From: Deferribacteraceae bacterium UBA6793
GTDB lineage: Bacteria; Chrysiogenota; Deferribacteres; Deferribacterales; Geovibrionaceae
DNA: 64,000 nt
Direction of reading: 5' to 3'
Assembly: GCA_002452405.1 (NCBI GenBank)
Contig: DKFP01000014.1
Span: 62,001 to 126,000, forward strand
Made by a program: the position numbers and the translations under genes. Each line of letters opens with the position of its first letter. The stretch's first letter is position 1. Shown here piece after piece: positions 34,018 to 41,759 of this stretch. Below the pieces are notes generated by a model. The model was given only the letters and a program-made list of their open reading frames with translations, was not told where the DNA came from and searched no databases.

Positions 34018-34842
34018 TCAGAGTAAGTTAAGGATTTTACCAATGGCGTTAAAAGCGGGGAGCGAACGCTCATTTATGAAGAGTTCTGGTGTGCATACCC
34101 TTGCCGAAGACGGATCCGGATTTATGGTGACAATTTTTGAGCCGTTCTGCTGCATTCGTTTGGCTATGTAGTCGTTTGTTGGAATCTGGCTGCTGGAACC
34201 GATGAGGAAAACGAGGTCTAAGCGCTTTTGTCTGCTGAGGAATCCCTCGAAATGGTTAATCTGTGTATCGTTTTCGATATATTCCCAGTCGCCGAACATC
34301 AGTATGTTGGGGCGCAGTAGGTCGCCGCATATAGGACATTGCGGCATTGTCAGCGCTGACATTGTGTTTTCGTCCATATCAAAGAGCGGAACATCAGTGT
34401 TGTGTCGCACGCCGTATCGACAGGAAGAGCCGTTCATGCATTGCAGCCTCCACATGCTGCCGTGTGTCTCTGTCACTCTGTCCGCGGGCAGACCGGAGAT
34501 GATATGATATCCGTCGGTGTTGGTTGTGTGCACGAAACTGTCCTCGAACACATCTGAAACCATACGGTTTATGATTTCATAGCCATGGTGAGGTGAATTC
34601 TGTCTTGCGTTTCGCCTGCGCCATTCGTAAAACGCCCAGCTGTGATGCGGCTGTTTGCGGAAAGATGCCGGGGAGGCAAGCTCCTGCGGCAGAAGTCCCT
34701 TGTCTTTGAATATAGGGAAATTTTTCCAGTAGCCGTCGCGGTCTCTGAACGTGGGGATACCGCTGTCGGCGCTCATCCCCGCCCCTGTTAGAAAAAGGCA
34801 GGTCTTCGAATTTTTAATCAGGTTTTTCAGTTTTTCGTACAT
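34018..34842 (-). CDS. Sir2-family NAD-dependent deacylase
   Basis: The protein has 274 residues. It is a sirtuin-type protein: GAGMSADSGIPTFRDRDGYW binds NAD, THGSMWRLQC carries the general-base histidine, and a zinc ribbon is formed by MQC-type cysteines near C-MNGSSC and PQCPICGDLLRPNILMFGD. The GSSSQIPTNDY and TINPD segments are in order. The usual QN in TQNIDG is TTNTDG here, so the glutamine that contacts NAD is a Thr. Related groups with TSNVDG exist. The start is placed at ATG 34842; another ATG lies at 34857. The upstream 5' end is duplicated in tandem. No ribosome site is obvious. Confidence 0.85.
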   Translation of the reverse strand: MYEKLKNLIKNSKTCLFLTGAGMSADSGIPTFRDRDGYWKNFPIFKDKGLLPQELASPASFRKQPHHSWAFYEWRRRNARQNSPHHGYEIINRMVSDVFEDSFVHTTNTDGYHIISGLPADRVTETHGSMWRLQCMNGSSCRYGVRHNTDVPLFDMDENTMSALTMPQCPICGDLLRPNILMFGDWEYIENDTQINHFEGFLSRQKRLDLVFLIGSSSQIPTNDYIAKRMQQNGSKIVTINPDPSSARVCTPELFINERSLPAFNAIGKILNLL

Positions 34843-35017
34843 GACACATTTTAGCATGAAAATGTCAAAAGCACATGGATGTGCTTCGCGGATTGAGACG
34901 AGACGCCTTTGGTGTCGAGTCGAGAGGAGCGTGAGCGCAGTGCGGATTTATTCCGCACGAAGCGTTGCGAACAAACGACATGGAAGTCGTTTGAGAGTGT
35001 ATAATTGAAAAAGGGCA
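34821..35017. repeat. 197-bp tandem duplication, copy 1 (covers the sirtuin 5' end)
   Basis: The unit starts GGTTTTTCAGTTTTTCG and ends TTGAAAAAGGGCA. It includes the sirtuin start codon and first seven codons plus a non-coding part with three hairpins: AAGCACATGGATGTGCTT, TGCGGATTTATTCCGCA and AAACGACATGGAAGTCGTTT. Confidence 0.9.
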
Positions 35018-35213
35018 GGTTTTTCAGTTTTTCGTACATGACACATTTTAGCATTAAAATGTCAAAAGCACATGGATGTGCTTCGCGGATTGAGACGAGA
35101 CGCCTTTGGTGTCGAGTCGAGAGGAGCGTGAGCGCAGTGCGATTCATTCCGCACGAAGCGTTGCGAACAAACGACATGGAAGTCGTTTGAGAGTGTATAA
35201 TTGAAAAAGGGCA
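35018..35213. repeat. 197-bp tandem duplication, copy 2 (non-coding copy)
   Basis: It is a direct copy of 34821-35017 with only three differences seen (a G/T change, one base deleted and a T/C change near the TGCG hairpin). It is followed by a GGGCAG hairpin. The copied sirtuin start here leads into the unit and cannot make a sirtuin. Confidence 0.9.
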
Positions 35214-35233
35214 GCATTTCTGCCGCCCCTTTC
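35206..35233. terminator. Hairpin at the end of the duplication
   Basis: AAAGGGCAG, loop CATTT, CTGCC-GCCCCTTT forms a bulged stem at the right edge of copy 2, with a short T run on the plus strand. It may end a transcript running through the repeat. Confidence 0.45.
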
Positions 35234-35269
35234 CTACGCTTGAAGAGATAAGGAGTATGTATGTGTAAA

Positions 35270-35282
35270 GGCGCGGTGCGCC
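35270..35282 (-). terminator. Short hairpin after the DUF2917 gene
   Basis: On the minus strand GGCGC, ACC, GCGCC is followed by TTTACAC, 15 bases past the DUF2917 stop. It is a weak terminator. Confidence 0.4.
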
Positions 35283-35297
35283 CCACTTAATCTTGTT

Positions 35298-35564
35298 CTA
35301 GTTGTTGTCCGCCGTCATCGTATGGGGATGTGGCATATCCGCCATGACTGTGACAAAAGACACGCTATCTGCGAGCGCCTCAACAACAACTTTGTCGGAA
35401 GCGATTATATGAAGTTCCTTGCCTGCATAAAGCACACGGTCACCCAGTGCATTTCCGGCAGTTATCCATAATGAACCCTCGCTGCAATAGATGCTGATTG
35501 ATTTTGCGTCTTCAAAACCTTTGGTCTGAAACCTTTTTAGTTTTAGCTCCTGTCTGGTTGTCAT
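35298..35564 (-). CDS. DUF2917-like small protein
   Basis: The protein has 88 residues. The pattern SISIYCSEGSLWITAGNALGDRVLYAGKELHI then VVVEALADSVSF matches the short beta-barrel-like DUF2917 family (a G-x-x-W-x-T centre and a D-x-x-L-x-x-G-x-x-L part). The function is unknown. Start ATG 35564 follows GAGGTGG. It is divergent from the MocR-type regulator, which shares the 213-base gap, and may be its target. Confidence 0.65.
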   Translation of the reverse strand: MTTRQELKLKRFQTKGFEDAKSISIYCSEGSLWITAGNALGDRVLYAGKELHIIASDKVVVEALADSVSFVTVMADMPHPHTMTADNN

Positions 35565-35716
35565 GATGCCACCTCATGTTTCGGAATTAAGTGTTCGCCC
35601 TATGGTGATTCTTATATTATAAAAAATCTTTAATTACCATCGGTCTTTTTGAAAGTCAGCCTTCTGAATTTCTAAAGCCTTATATGTCGCCCACTTTCTG
35701 ATTGTAAAATACAGCA

Positions 35717-35766
35717 ATAACAGTTACCATAACAGATACAGAAAAAAAGAAATGTTTACATAACAG
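35717..35766. promoter_or_regulatory. Direct-repeat operator candidate for the MocR regulator
   Basis: ATAACAG occurs three times, at 35717, 35729 and 35760, in the 60 bases before the MocR start. The first two are 12 bases apart and continue as ATAACAGTTACC and ATAACAGATACA. MocR proteins bind direct repeats, so autoregulation or control of the divergent DUF2917 gene is possible. Confidence 0.45.
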
Positions 35767-35777
35767 TTGAGGACTGT

Positions 35778-37208
35778 ATGGCAAAAGTTAAGCAGGAATT
35801 CCGGTACAGACAGGTTATGGATGTTATAGTCACGATGATGGAAAATGAGGTTCTTCGCCCCGGCGACAAAGTTCCGTCGCTTCGCAAGATGAGCGAGGAA
35901 CAGAGCGTAAGCCTTTCGACGGTGATGCAGGCATATATGGAGCTTGAGAGCGTCGGGATGCTGGAAGCCCGTCCCCAGTCAGGGTTCTACGTTTCCGGCG
36001 GCACCATTGTCCCCCGCGAATCGGTGCGGGTTACAAAACCCAGCGACCAGCCGATGCAGGTTAAAAACAGCAATCTGATACAGGAAATTTTGTACGCAGT
36101 CACCAATCCGGAGATAATCCCGTTGGGTTGTGCCATGCCGGCAACCGAACTGTTACCCCACAGAGAACTGAACAGTATCATGAAGAAACTGTTATCTACC
36201 GACAGCGAAACGCGGGTGGAATACGGTGATGTTCAGGGTCATAAATTTTTCCGTCAGCAGCTTGCATATTACATGAATATGAACGGCAACTCTGTCAGCA
36301 GCGACAATATAATAATCACAAACGGCGCTTCAGAGGGCATCACTATGGCAATGCGCGCGGTTACGCGTCCGGGTGATCTTGTGCTGATGGAATCGCCCAG
36401 CTATTTCGGGTTCATGCATCTTCTTGAAACAGCAAAAGTTTATGCGCTGGAGCTTCCGACAAGCCCGCAGGATGGCATACTTATGAAGGATTTCCGCGAG
36501 GCTCTGAGCAGATTTGACGTTAAGGCGGTTCTGGTGCAGCCCAATTATGGCAATCCCATGGGGCATACCTACCCTGAAGATGCGCGTAAGGAGCTGGTGG
36601 AGCTTTGCAATAAAAAGGATATCCCTGTTATTGAGGACGATATTAACGGTGATTTCAACTTTTCCGGCAGACGGCTCAGTAACCTGAAAAAATATGATAA
36701 AAACGGCAACGTGATACACGTCTCATCCTTTTCAAAGAGTCTTGCGCCAGGGTATCGTGTGGGCTGGATAGAGCCAGGTAAGTATTTCGACGAGATACTG
36801 CGCCAGAAGATAGCGTCCAGCATGGCGACGAACACTGTGCCGCAGCTCACTGTTTCGCACTTCCTCGCATCGGGCAAATTTCCCAGACACATTCGCAAAA
36901 TGAATAACAGTTTCAAGGCGCAGGTTGAGACATATACATATCAGATTCTCCGCCACTTCCCCGAAGGAACGCGGGTGACTCGTCCGCAGGGCGGATTCGT
37001 TCTCTGGGTGGAGATGCCCGACAAGGTTGACACGCTGGACATGTACCCCAGAGCGCTTAAAGAGAAGATATCTTTTTCGCCGGGCGGAATTTTTTCGTCT
37101 CAGCAGAAATACAATAACTGTATGCGGATAAACTGCGGATTTCCGTGGGACAGCAAGTTTGAGAAATCGATAATCCGGCTGGGTGAGATAGCTAAGAGTT
37201 ATTTATAA
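35778..37208 (+). CDS. MocR-type regulator (GntR winged helix fused to an aminotransferase-like domain)
   Basis: The protein has 476 residues. The N-terminal GntR winged helix, about 10-75, is FRYRQVMDVIVTMMENEVLRPGDKVPSLRKMSEEQSVSLSTVMQAYMELESVGMLEARPQSGFYV. The class I aminotransferase-like domain follows, with EYGDVQGHKFFRQQL, TNGASEGITMAMRAVTRPGD, VIEDDINGDFNF and the PLP-lysine segment VSSFSKSLAPGYRVGWIEPG. Relatives include PdxR, GabR and other MocR activators that sense PLP or amines. The effector is not predictable here. The start is ATG 35778 after TTGAGGA. A terminator follows. Confidence 0.9.
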   Translation: MAKVKQEFRYRQVMDVIVTMMENEVLRPGDKVPSLRKMSEEQSVSLSTVMQAYMELESVGMLEARPQSGFYVSGGTIVPRESVRVTKPSDQPMQVKNSNLIQEILYAVTNPEIIPLGCAMPATELLPHRELNSIMKKLLSTDSETRVEYGDVQGHKFFRQQLAYYMNMNGNSVSSDNIIITNGASEGITMAMRAVTRPGDLVLMESPSYFGFMHLLETAKVYALELPTSPQDGILMKDFREALSRFDVKAVLVQPNYGNPMGHTYPEDARKELVELCNKKDIPVIEDDINGDFNFSGRRLSNLKKYDKNGNVIHVSSFSKSLAPGYRVGWIEPGKYFDEILRQKIASSMATNTVPQLTVSHFLASGKFPRHIRKMNNSFKAQVETYTYQILRHFPEGTRVTRPQGGFVLWVEMPDKVDTLDMYPRALKEKISFSPGGIFSSQQKYNNCMRINCGFPWDSKFEKSIIRLGEIAKSYL

Positions 37209-37214
37209 GATAAG

Positions 37215-37234
37215 GAGGGGCATTTCAGCCCCCC
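37215..37234. terminator. Terminator between mocR and the peroxiredoxin gene
   Basis: AGGGGC, loop ATTTCA, GCCCC (with extra C) forms a stable hairpin six bases after the MocR stop; the convergent peroxiredoxin gene ends ten bases further. It probably acts on both. Confidence 0.7.
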
Positions 37235-37243
37235 ACTGTTTAG

Positions 37244-37948
37244 TTACTTTTTAAGTTTGGAATCTATTTCCTGTGCGCCGACTGGTTTTGTACAGAAGTA
37301 CCAGTCGTAGCACTTAACGTTTTCCTCTTTGCCTTCGACCCTGTCTTTTGCAACGCCGCATGAGCCTGCGGGCGGAACGATAACTTCGTCGCCTGGTCTC
37401 CAGTCGGCGGGTGTGGCACATGTGAATGCGTCCGCTGTCTGAAGGGCTATAACAATTCTCAGAAGCTCGTCAAAGTTGCGTCCGGTGCTCAGAGGGTAAT
37501 AAAGCACGGTGCGTATCACGCCTTTGGGGTCGATTACAAATACAGCTCTGACAGCTTTTGTGTTGCTTTCGCCCTCCTGAATCATGCCGTATTTCTTTGC
37601 CACTTCCATTGTTATGTCTTCGATAAGGGGGAATTTGACCTCCATGCCTTTCATGCCTTTGAAGTCTATTTTCTCCTTGATGTTGCGCAGCCATGCTATG
37701 TGGCTGTAAAGTCCGTCAACGGAAAGCCCCACCAGTTTACAGTTGTATGCCGCGAAGTCATTTTCCATCTTCGCAAATGTCATGAACTCGGACGTGCACA
37801 CGGGTGTGAAGTCTGCGGGGTGGCTGAAAAATATAACCCAGCTTCCTTTATAGTCTGCGGGAAAATTTATTGCGCCCTGTGTTGTCACAGCTTTAAATTC
37901 GGGTGCCTGTTCGCCTATTCTTGGGATTGATACTACAGTGTCTTCCAT
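37244..37948 (-). CDS. Peroxiredoxin (Prx6/archaeal-type thioredoxin peroxidase)
   Basis: The protein has 234 residues. It reduces peroxides through the peroxidatic Cys51 in FFSHPADFTPVCTSEF, with the P-x3-T-x2-C pattern. The C-terminal part has PADWRPGDEVIVPPAGSCG and KCYDWYFCTKPV, placing two or three further Cys late as in the archaeal-like Prx6 group. The start is ATG 37948 after CCAAGGAGG. A very good promoter lies upstream and the gene seems to be transcribed alone. Confidence 0.93.
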   Translation of the reverse strand: MEDTVVSIPRIGEQAPEFKAVTTQGAINFPADYKGSWVIFFSHPADFTPVCTSEFMTFAKMENDFAAYNCKLVGLSVDGLYSHIAWLRNIKEKIDFKGMKGMEVKFPLIEDITMEVAKKYGMIQEGESNTKAVRAVFVIDPKGVIRTVLYYPLSTGRNFDELLRIVIALQTADAFTCATPADWRPGDEVIVPPAGSCGVAKDRVEGKEENVKCYDWYFCTKPVGAQEIDSKLKK

Positions 37949-37985
37949 GTTTGCCTCCTTGGAAATTCATATATTCGATAAACGA

Positions 37986-38014
37986 TATATAAAAGGAAAA
38001 AGATAATTAGTCAA
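37986..38014 (-). promoter_or_regulatory. Sigma-70 promoter of the peroxiredoxin gene, with an overlapping imperfect palindrome
   Basis: On the minus strand TTGACT (38014-38009), a 17-base spacer and TATATA (37991-37986) give a near-consensus promoter about 40 bases from the start. An imperfect palindrome (TATTCGATAAACGATATA on the plus strand) covers the -10 and start site and may be an operator. Confidence 0.65.
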
Positions 38015-38079
38015 TAATTTTTTTCCAAAAGAGATGAAAAATATTTACCGAGCATGAAATGTGGTAAAGTATCAATGGA

Positions 38080-38844
38080 TTAGAGAGCTACTTTTTTGGA
38101 CTGGAGACCGCCCGCCAAGACGTTTTTCAATGTTTCGAAAGCGGGTGATTCGTCTGTGAGGTAAATCTCGCGTATTCCAGACTGTTCCGTCGGGATCTTC
38201 AGGTCTTTTATGCACTCAAGAACTGCCTGTGATGAATCGACAATGTTGAAATGTGGGAATTTTTCCAGTATGCGCCCTTTAAGAAGGGGATAGTGGGTAC
38301 AGCCGAGGATGAGTGTGTCGATGCCGGAGCCTGCCAGCTCGGACAGGTACATCTGCACAACCTGTTTAGCCACGTCTGTTTCTATGAGCATCTCTTCGAC
38401 TATGGGTACGAAAAGCGGACATGCGGTCTGGTAAACCTGAACGTCGGGTTTGAGAGCTTTCAGCGCCTTGACGTAGGATTCGCTGCGCACCGTCGCACGG
38501 GTACCGATAACACCTATCTTGTTGTTATGTGTTACGGCGACAGCGCTTTTTGCGCCTGGTTCAACAACGCCGATAACGTTAACGCCGAACTGTTTTCTGA
38601 TTGCATCGATGGCATATGAAGAGGCTGTGTTGCACGCGACGACAATAGTGTCTATTTTGAAGTTCCTGACGAGAAATCCCGCGCACTCAAGGCTGTAGCT
38701 GATAACAGTTTCAGGTGATTTGTTCCCGTACGGCACTCGCGCCGTGTCGCCGAGATAATACATATCCAGTTTCGGGAAATATTCGCTGATGGTTTTGTAA
38801 ACCGTGAGTCCGCCCACGCCTGAGTCAAAGATTCCGATAGACAC
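38080..38844 (-). CDS. murI: Glutamate racemase
   Basis: The protein has 254 residues. It makes D-glutamate for peptidoglycan. Family motifs are GIFDSGVGGLTVYKTI, YLGDTARVPYGNKS, VVACNTASSYA (first catalytic Cys) and LGCTHYPLLKG (second catalytic Cys). The start is a GTG at 38844 after AAGGAGAG. It lies with no clear partner, downstream of the membrane-protein gene by 63 bases. Confidence 0.96.
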   Translation of the reverse strand: MSIGIFDSGVGGLTVYKTISEYFPKLDMYYLGDTARVPYGNKSPETVISYSLECAGFLVRNFKIDTIVVACNTASSYAIDAIRKQFGVNVIGVVEPGAKSAVAVTHNNKIGVIGTRATVRSESYVKALKALKPDVQVYQTACPLFVPIVEEMLIETDVAKQVVQMYLSELAGSGIDTLILGCTHYPLLKGRILEKFPHFNIVDSSQAVLECIKDLKIPTEQSGIREIYLTDESPAFETLKNVLAGGLQSKKVAL

Positions 38845-38907
38845 TTGCTCTCTCCTTTATAAAACAAGACAGGATAATATTACCGTCGGGACAAATTGGC
38901 AAGAATT

Positions 38908-40008
38908 TTATATGCCTGCGGGGTTCGCACCTGTGGGTTTTGAAAAGAACATGGCATACAGGAACACCGCGTAAGCTCCTACAGCCGCCAGAGCCACCCA
39001 TGGGATATAGAACCCTATTGGTGCCAGAACCGCTACTATGAGCCAGTGCAGTGCAATCACTTTGCCGGAGTGCAGCATAATGGGAAAATCTTTATGTCTG
39101 CATATCACCGCCAGACCGCTTATGTTCCAGCCATAGAGCGACAGCGTTCTGTGATAGAGTATGGTCAGCTGGCGCATCTGTTCCGATGGTTCGCCAACAG
39201 CATATATAAGGATGTAGAACACACCGGAGACGGCTGTCATAACAAGAAATACAATGCCGGATGTGAGAAACGCCTTCTGCTGTTCCATATACCCTGTCTT
39301 TATATATAGGAGAAGGACGGCGGAAACGGCGACAAAAAGTGTGAGCGATATGGAGAGTTCAAGCCACACAGCTTCAAACAGTATGAACAGGAAGAATATG
39401 ATAACGCCGACAGTAATTATCCAGAAAAGCGCTGTTTTGAAAAAAATGATACGTGATGTGCCGTATTTGCGCATGGCGGCGAAAAGCACGCTGAGAGTTA
39501 TAAGGGAGCTGGGGAACGAAAAACCAAGAAAAAAGGTGTTCAGCGACAGCTTTTCGAAGTTCAGCCAGTTATAGTATTCATGGTTTAGTATCGCCAGTAC
39601 GGATATCAGAAGCCCTATGGAGAGACATAACAGTGCCGCGTTGTGAAATTTGACGGAAACAGAGTCCCTTGTTGTGAAAAACTGCCATGGGAAAAAGCCG
39701 AATTTTTTTATCCGCACCGATTCGGTTATGAGACAAAGCACTAAGGCAATGACGATGCACGGCACATACAGCTTATAGAAAGCAAAAACCGCGAACGCAA
39801 ACGCCAGAACATAGAAAAGCATGAGCCGTTTCGGCATTTTGTCCCGCTGCATGGTGAAATACAGGATTATCGTTCCGCCGGAGCAGAGATTGAAAAGGAA
39901 GATATGGAGTCTCTCAAAGTCATAGCCGCCTGCGATGTGGTGCATAAAACCGAAGCCCAGCGCCACGGTCATTGTCACAAGAAACAGAAATTTCAGAGAG
40001 ACGCTCAT
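38908..40008 (-). CDS. Polytopic membrane protein of unknown function
   Basis: The protein has 366 residues and is almost entirely hydrophobic, with about ten membrane segments. It has short loops and basic patches such as TMQRDKMPKRL and ESVRIKKFG. I do not recognise a family. A cysteine in the early FNLCSGGTIILYF segment and histidines in MHHIAGGYDFERLHIF are noticeable but not diagnostic. The start is ATG 40008 after GGAGG. The gene follows the SRPBCC-epimerase gene by five bases, so the two are probably co-transcribed and may work together. Confidence 0.7.
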   Translation of the reverse strand: MSVSLKFLFLVTMTVALGFGFMHHIAGGYDFERLHIFLFNLCSGGTIILYFTMQRDKMPKRLMLFYVLAFAFAVFAFYKLYVPCIVIALVLCLITESVRIKKFGFFPWQFFTTRDSVSVKFHNAALLCLSIGLLISVLAILNHEYYNWLNFEKLSLNTFFLGFSFPSSLITLSVLFAAMRKYGTSRIIFFKTALFWIITVGVIIFFLFILFEAVWLELSISLTLFVAVSAVLLLYIKTGYMEQQKAFLTSGIVFLVMTAVSGVFYILIYAVGEPSEQMRQLTILYHRTLSLYGWNISGLAVICRHKDFPIMLHSGKVIALHWLIVAVLAPIGFYIPWVALAAVGAYAVFLYAMFFSKPTGANPAGI

Positions 40009-40013
40009 TATAC

Positions 40014-41399
40014 CTATCCTCCAAGAAGATGTCCGAAAGCCTGCATAAGGTCTGGATAACGGAACCGGAACCCGCTCTTAATGAGTTTTTCCGGATAAAC
40101 GTTGGCGCCGGACAGGAGAACTTCTCTGCCCATCTGCCCGTACATCTTCATGATAACATAGGGCGGAATATTAATAAATCTAGGTTTTCTCATATAATCG
40201 GCAAGAGTATCGGAAAACTGCTCTGAGGTGACGGCATTGGGTGAAGTAAGGTTGACCGCGCCGCTAATTTCTTCGTGTTCAAGAATATGCCCGACGCTGT
40301 AAAGAACATCGTCCATCGTGACCCAGCTGAGGTACTGTTTTCCGCTGCCGAACACAGGACCAAGCCCCATAGAAAAAGGCGTATGCATCCTTTGCAGTGC
40401 GCCTCCGGCAGGGGTTAGCACAACGCCGATGCGCAGGAAAATGACACGTATGCCTTTGTCCAGTGCTGGTTTTGCCGCCTCTTCCCATTTTTTACATACT
40501 TTCGCTATGAAATCGTGACTGCCCGCCTTTTCGTCTTCGGTGATAATCTCGTCGCCGCGGGCACCGTAGTAACCTATTGCTGAGGCGCAGATAAGAGTTT
40601 TAGGCGGGTTTTTCATCTTTGCCAGAGTGTTTGCGAGCAGAGCAGTGCTGCGCACGCGGCTGTCTATTATCTCGCGTTTTTTCTCATCCGTCCACTTGCC
40701 CTCGCCTATAGGTTCTCCTGTGAGGTGAATAACTGCGTTGGCGTTTTCGAACTTGTCCTCTATAATTCCTGCGTTCGGATTCCAGCAGACGTCTCCTATG
40801 CAGAGCTTGGACTTATCCCTCAGAAGGCGTATGACCTTGTGTCCCTGCGTCTGGAGAAACGGGATCAGCGCCGAGCCGACAACGCCGGACGAACCGGACA
40901 CAACAATCGTTTTAGGTGCGGGGTTATACTCTTTATAAAATTCTATGTCGTTTCTGCATACGTTTTCGCGGTAGCGGAACATTTTTTCAAGTTTTGTCAG
41001 TACAAAATTCCCTGCCACCGCTGTTGAAACGGGGTGCAGAGGCAGTCTGTATTCAACATGGTCTCTGATGGTGGTTGTGCCGTTTGTTTCCTCGAAATGA
41101 TGCGAGTGCTCCCACTTGGCAAATGGCCCCTTGTTTTGTCTGTCTTTAAAGAATGAATTTTTTTCGTAACCTATGTGTTCGGCTTTCCAAACCATTGAAA
41201 AGGGTCCGGTCTTGAGTCTGATATCGCACTTTGCGCCGACCTCAATACCTTCGTCACGCCTGATAAGGGAAACTTTCTCCCATGGCGGACTAAGCCGGAA
41301 CAGCGCCCCCTCCCTTTCGTGCCACTCAAAAACGGTTGAAATATCTGCCTGCACACGGGTTTCGTGCTCAAAAACGTTGTGTGAGTAATTTTTAACCAT
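40014..41399 (-). CDS. SRPBCC-domain and TIGR01777-type epimerase fusion
   Basis: The protein has 461 residues. Residues 1-155 are an SRPBCC/START-like ligand-binding domain (FEHETRVQADISTVFEWHER, AKWEHSHHFEETNG). Residues about 165-461 are an extended short-chain-dehydrogenase domain with NAD motif VVSGSSGVVGSALIPFLQTQG, INLTGEPIGEGKW-like segment (VIHLTGEPIGEGKW), ICASAIGYYGARGDE, LRIGVVL and INIPPYVIMKMYGQMGREVLLSG, typical of the YfcH/TIGR01777 family. Such fusions are known. The substrate is unknown. The start is ATG 41399; the ribosome site is weak. Confidence 0.9.
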   Translation of the reverse strand: MVKNYSHNVFEHETRVQADISTVFEWHEREGALFRLSPPWEKVSLIRRDEGIEVGAKCDIRLKTGPFSMVWKAEHIGYEKNSFFKDRQNKGPFAKWEHSHHFEETNGTTTIRDHVEYRLPLHPVSTAVAGNFVLTKLEKMFRYRENVCRNDIEFYKEYNPAPKTIVVSGSSGVVGSALIPFLQTQGHKVIRLLRDKSKLCIGDVCWNPNAGIIEDKFENANAVIHLTGEPIGEGKWTDEKKREIIDSRVRSTALLANTLAKMKNPPKTLICASAIGYYGARGDEIITEDEKAGSHDFIAKVCKKWEEAAKPALDKGIRVIFLRIGVVLTPAGGALQRMHTPFSMGLGPVFGSGKQYLSWVTMDDVLYSVGHILEHEEISGAVNLTSPNAVTSEQFSDTLADYMRKPRFINIPPYVIMKMYGQMGREVLLSGANVYPEKLIKSGFRFRYPDLMQAFGHLLGG

Positions 41400-41617
41400 T
41401 TCACAGTGTAAATCTAAATTTTAAGATATGCAACGGTGTGTTTCTATTTTTTTGTGCGCTGTAACCTGTTCTGAGAATGTGTTTAGAACGCAGAGCCAAA
41501 AGACAAACAGTATTTATATTTTCCGCGTTTGAGGATATATTATGTTTTTACATACGGATAAGCATATGTAAGGTATTTGGTAATAACTCTATTTCAGTAA
41601 ATATTTCCAGAATTTAA

Positions 41618-41641
41618 CTAATAATTTCACATTATTATTAG
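41618..41641. promoter_or_regulatory. AT-rich inverted repeat upstream of pta
   Basis: CTAATAAT, eight bases, ATTATTAG is a perfect eight-pair inverted repeat, about 70 bases upstream of a TATAAT hexamer and 120 bases from the pta start. It resembles an operator. The regulator is unknown. Confidence 0.4.
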
Positions 41642-41710
41642 CAAAAATCTATCGGAAAAAAAGAGCTGTCGCGTCGTATAGCCAATTCAAAATTTTGCAT
41701 TGAAGTTTTT

Positions 41711-41716
41711 TATAAT
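41711..41716 (+). promoter_or_regulatory. Candidate -10 of the pta-ackA promoter
   Basis: TATAAT stands 44 bases before the pta start. No strong -35 is found at 16-18 bases; TTTTGC and TTGCAT are nearer. The promoter may need an activator. Confidence 0.35.
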
Positions 41717-41759
41717 GTAATGTAAAACGTAGTATCATTTTGGTCTATCGGAGGTCTTT

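Larger units (their letters stand above)
41400..41759 (+). other. 360-base intergenic region upstream of pta
   Basis: The stretch between the divergent SRPBCC-epimerase gene and pta has no coding potential that I can support. It contains the inverted repeat listed at 41618, a perfect TATAAT at 41711-41716 with no good -35, and the pta ribosome site CGGAGG. Confidence 0.6.

Noticed and set aside
34851..35177. Open frame across the tandem duplication
   Set aside because: It consists of repeat DNA that copies the sirtuin start and then reads hairpin sequence; no family or ribosome site.
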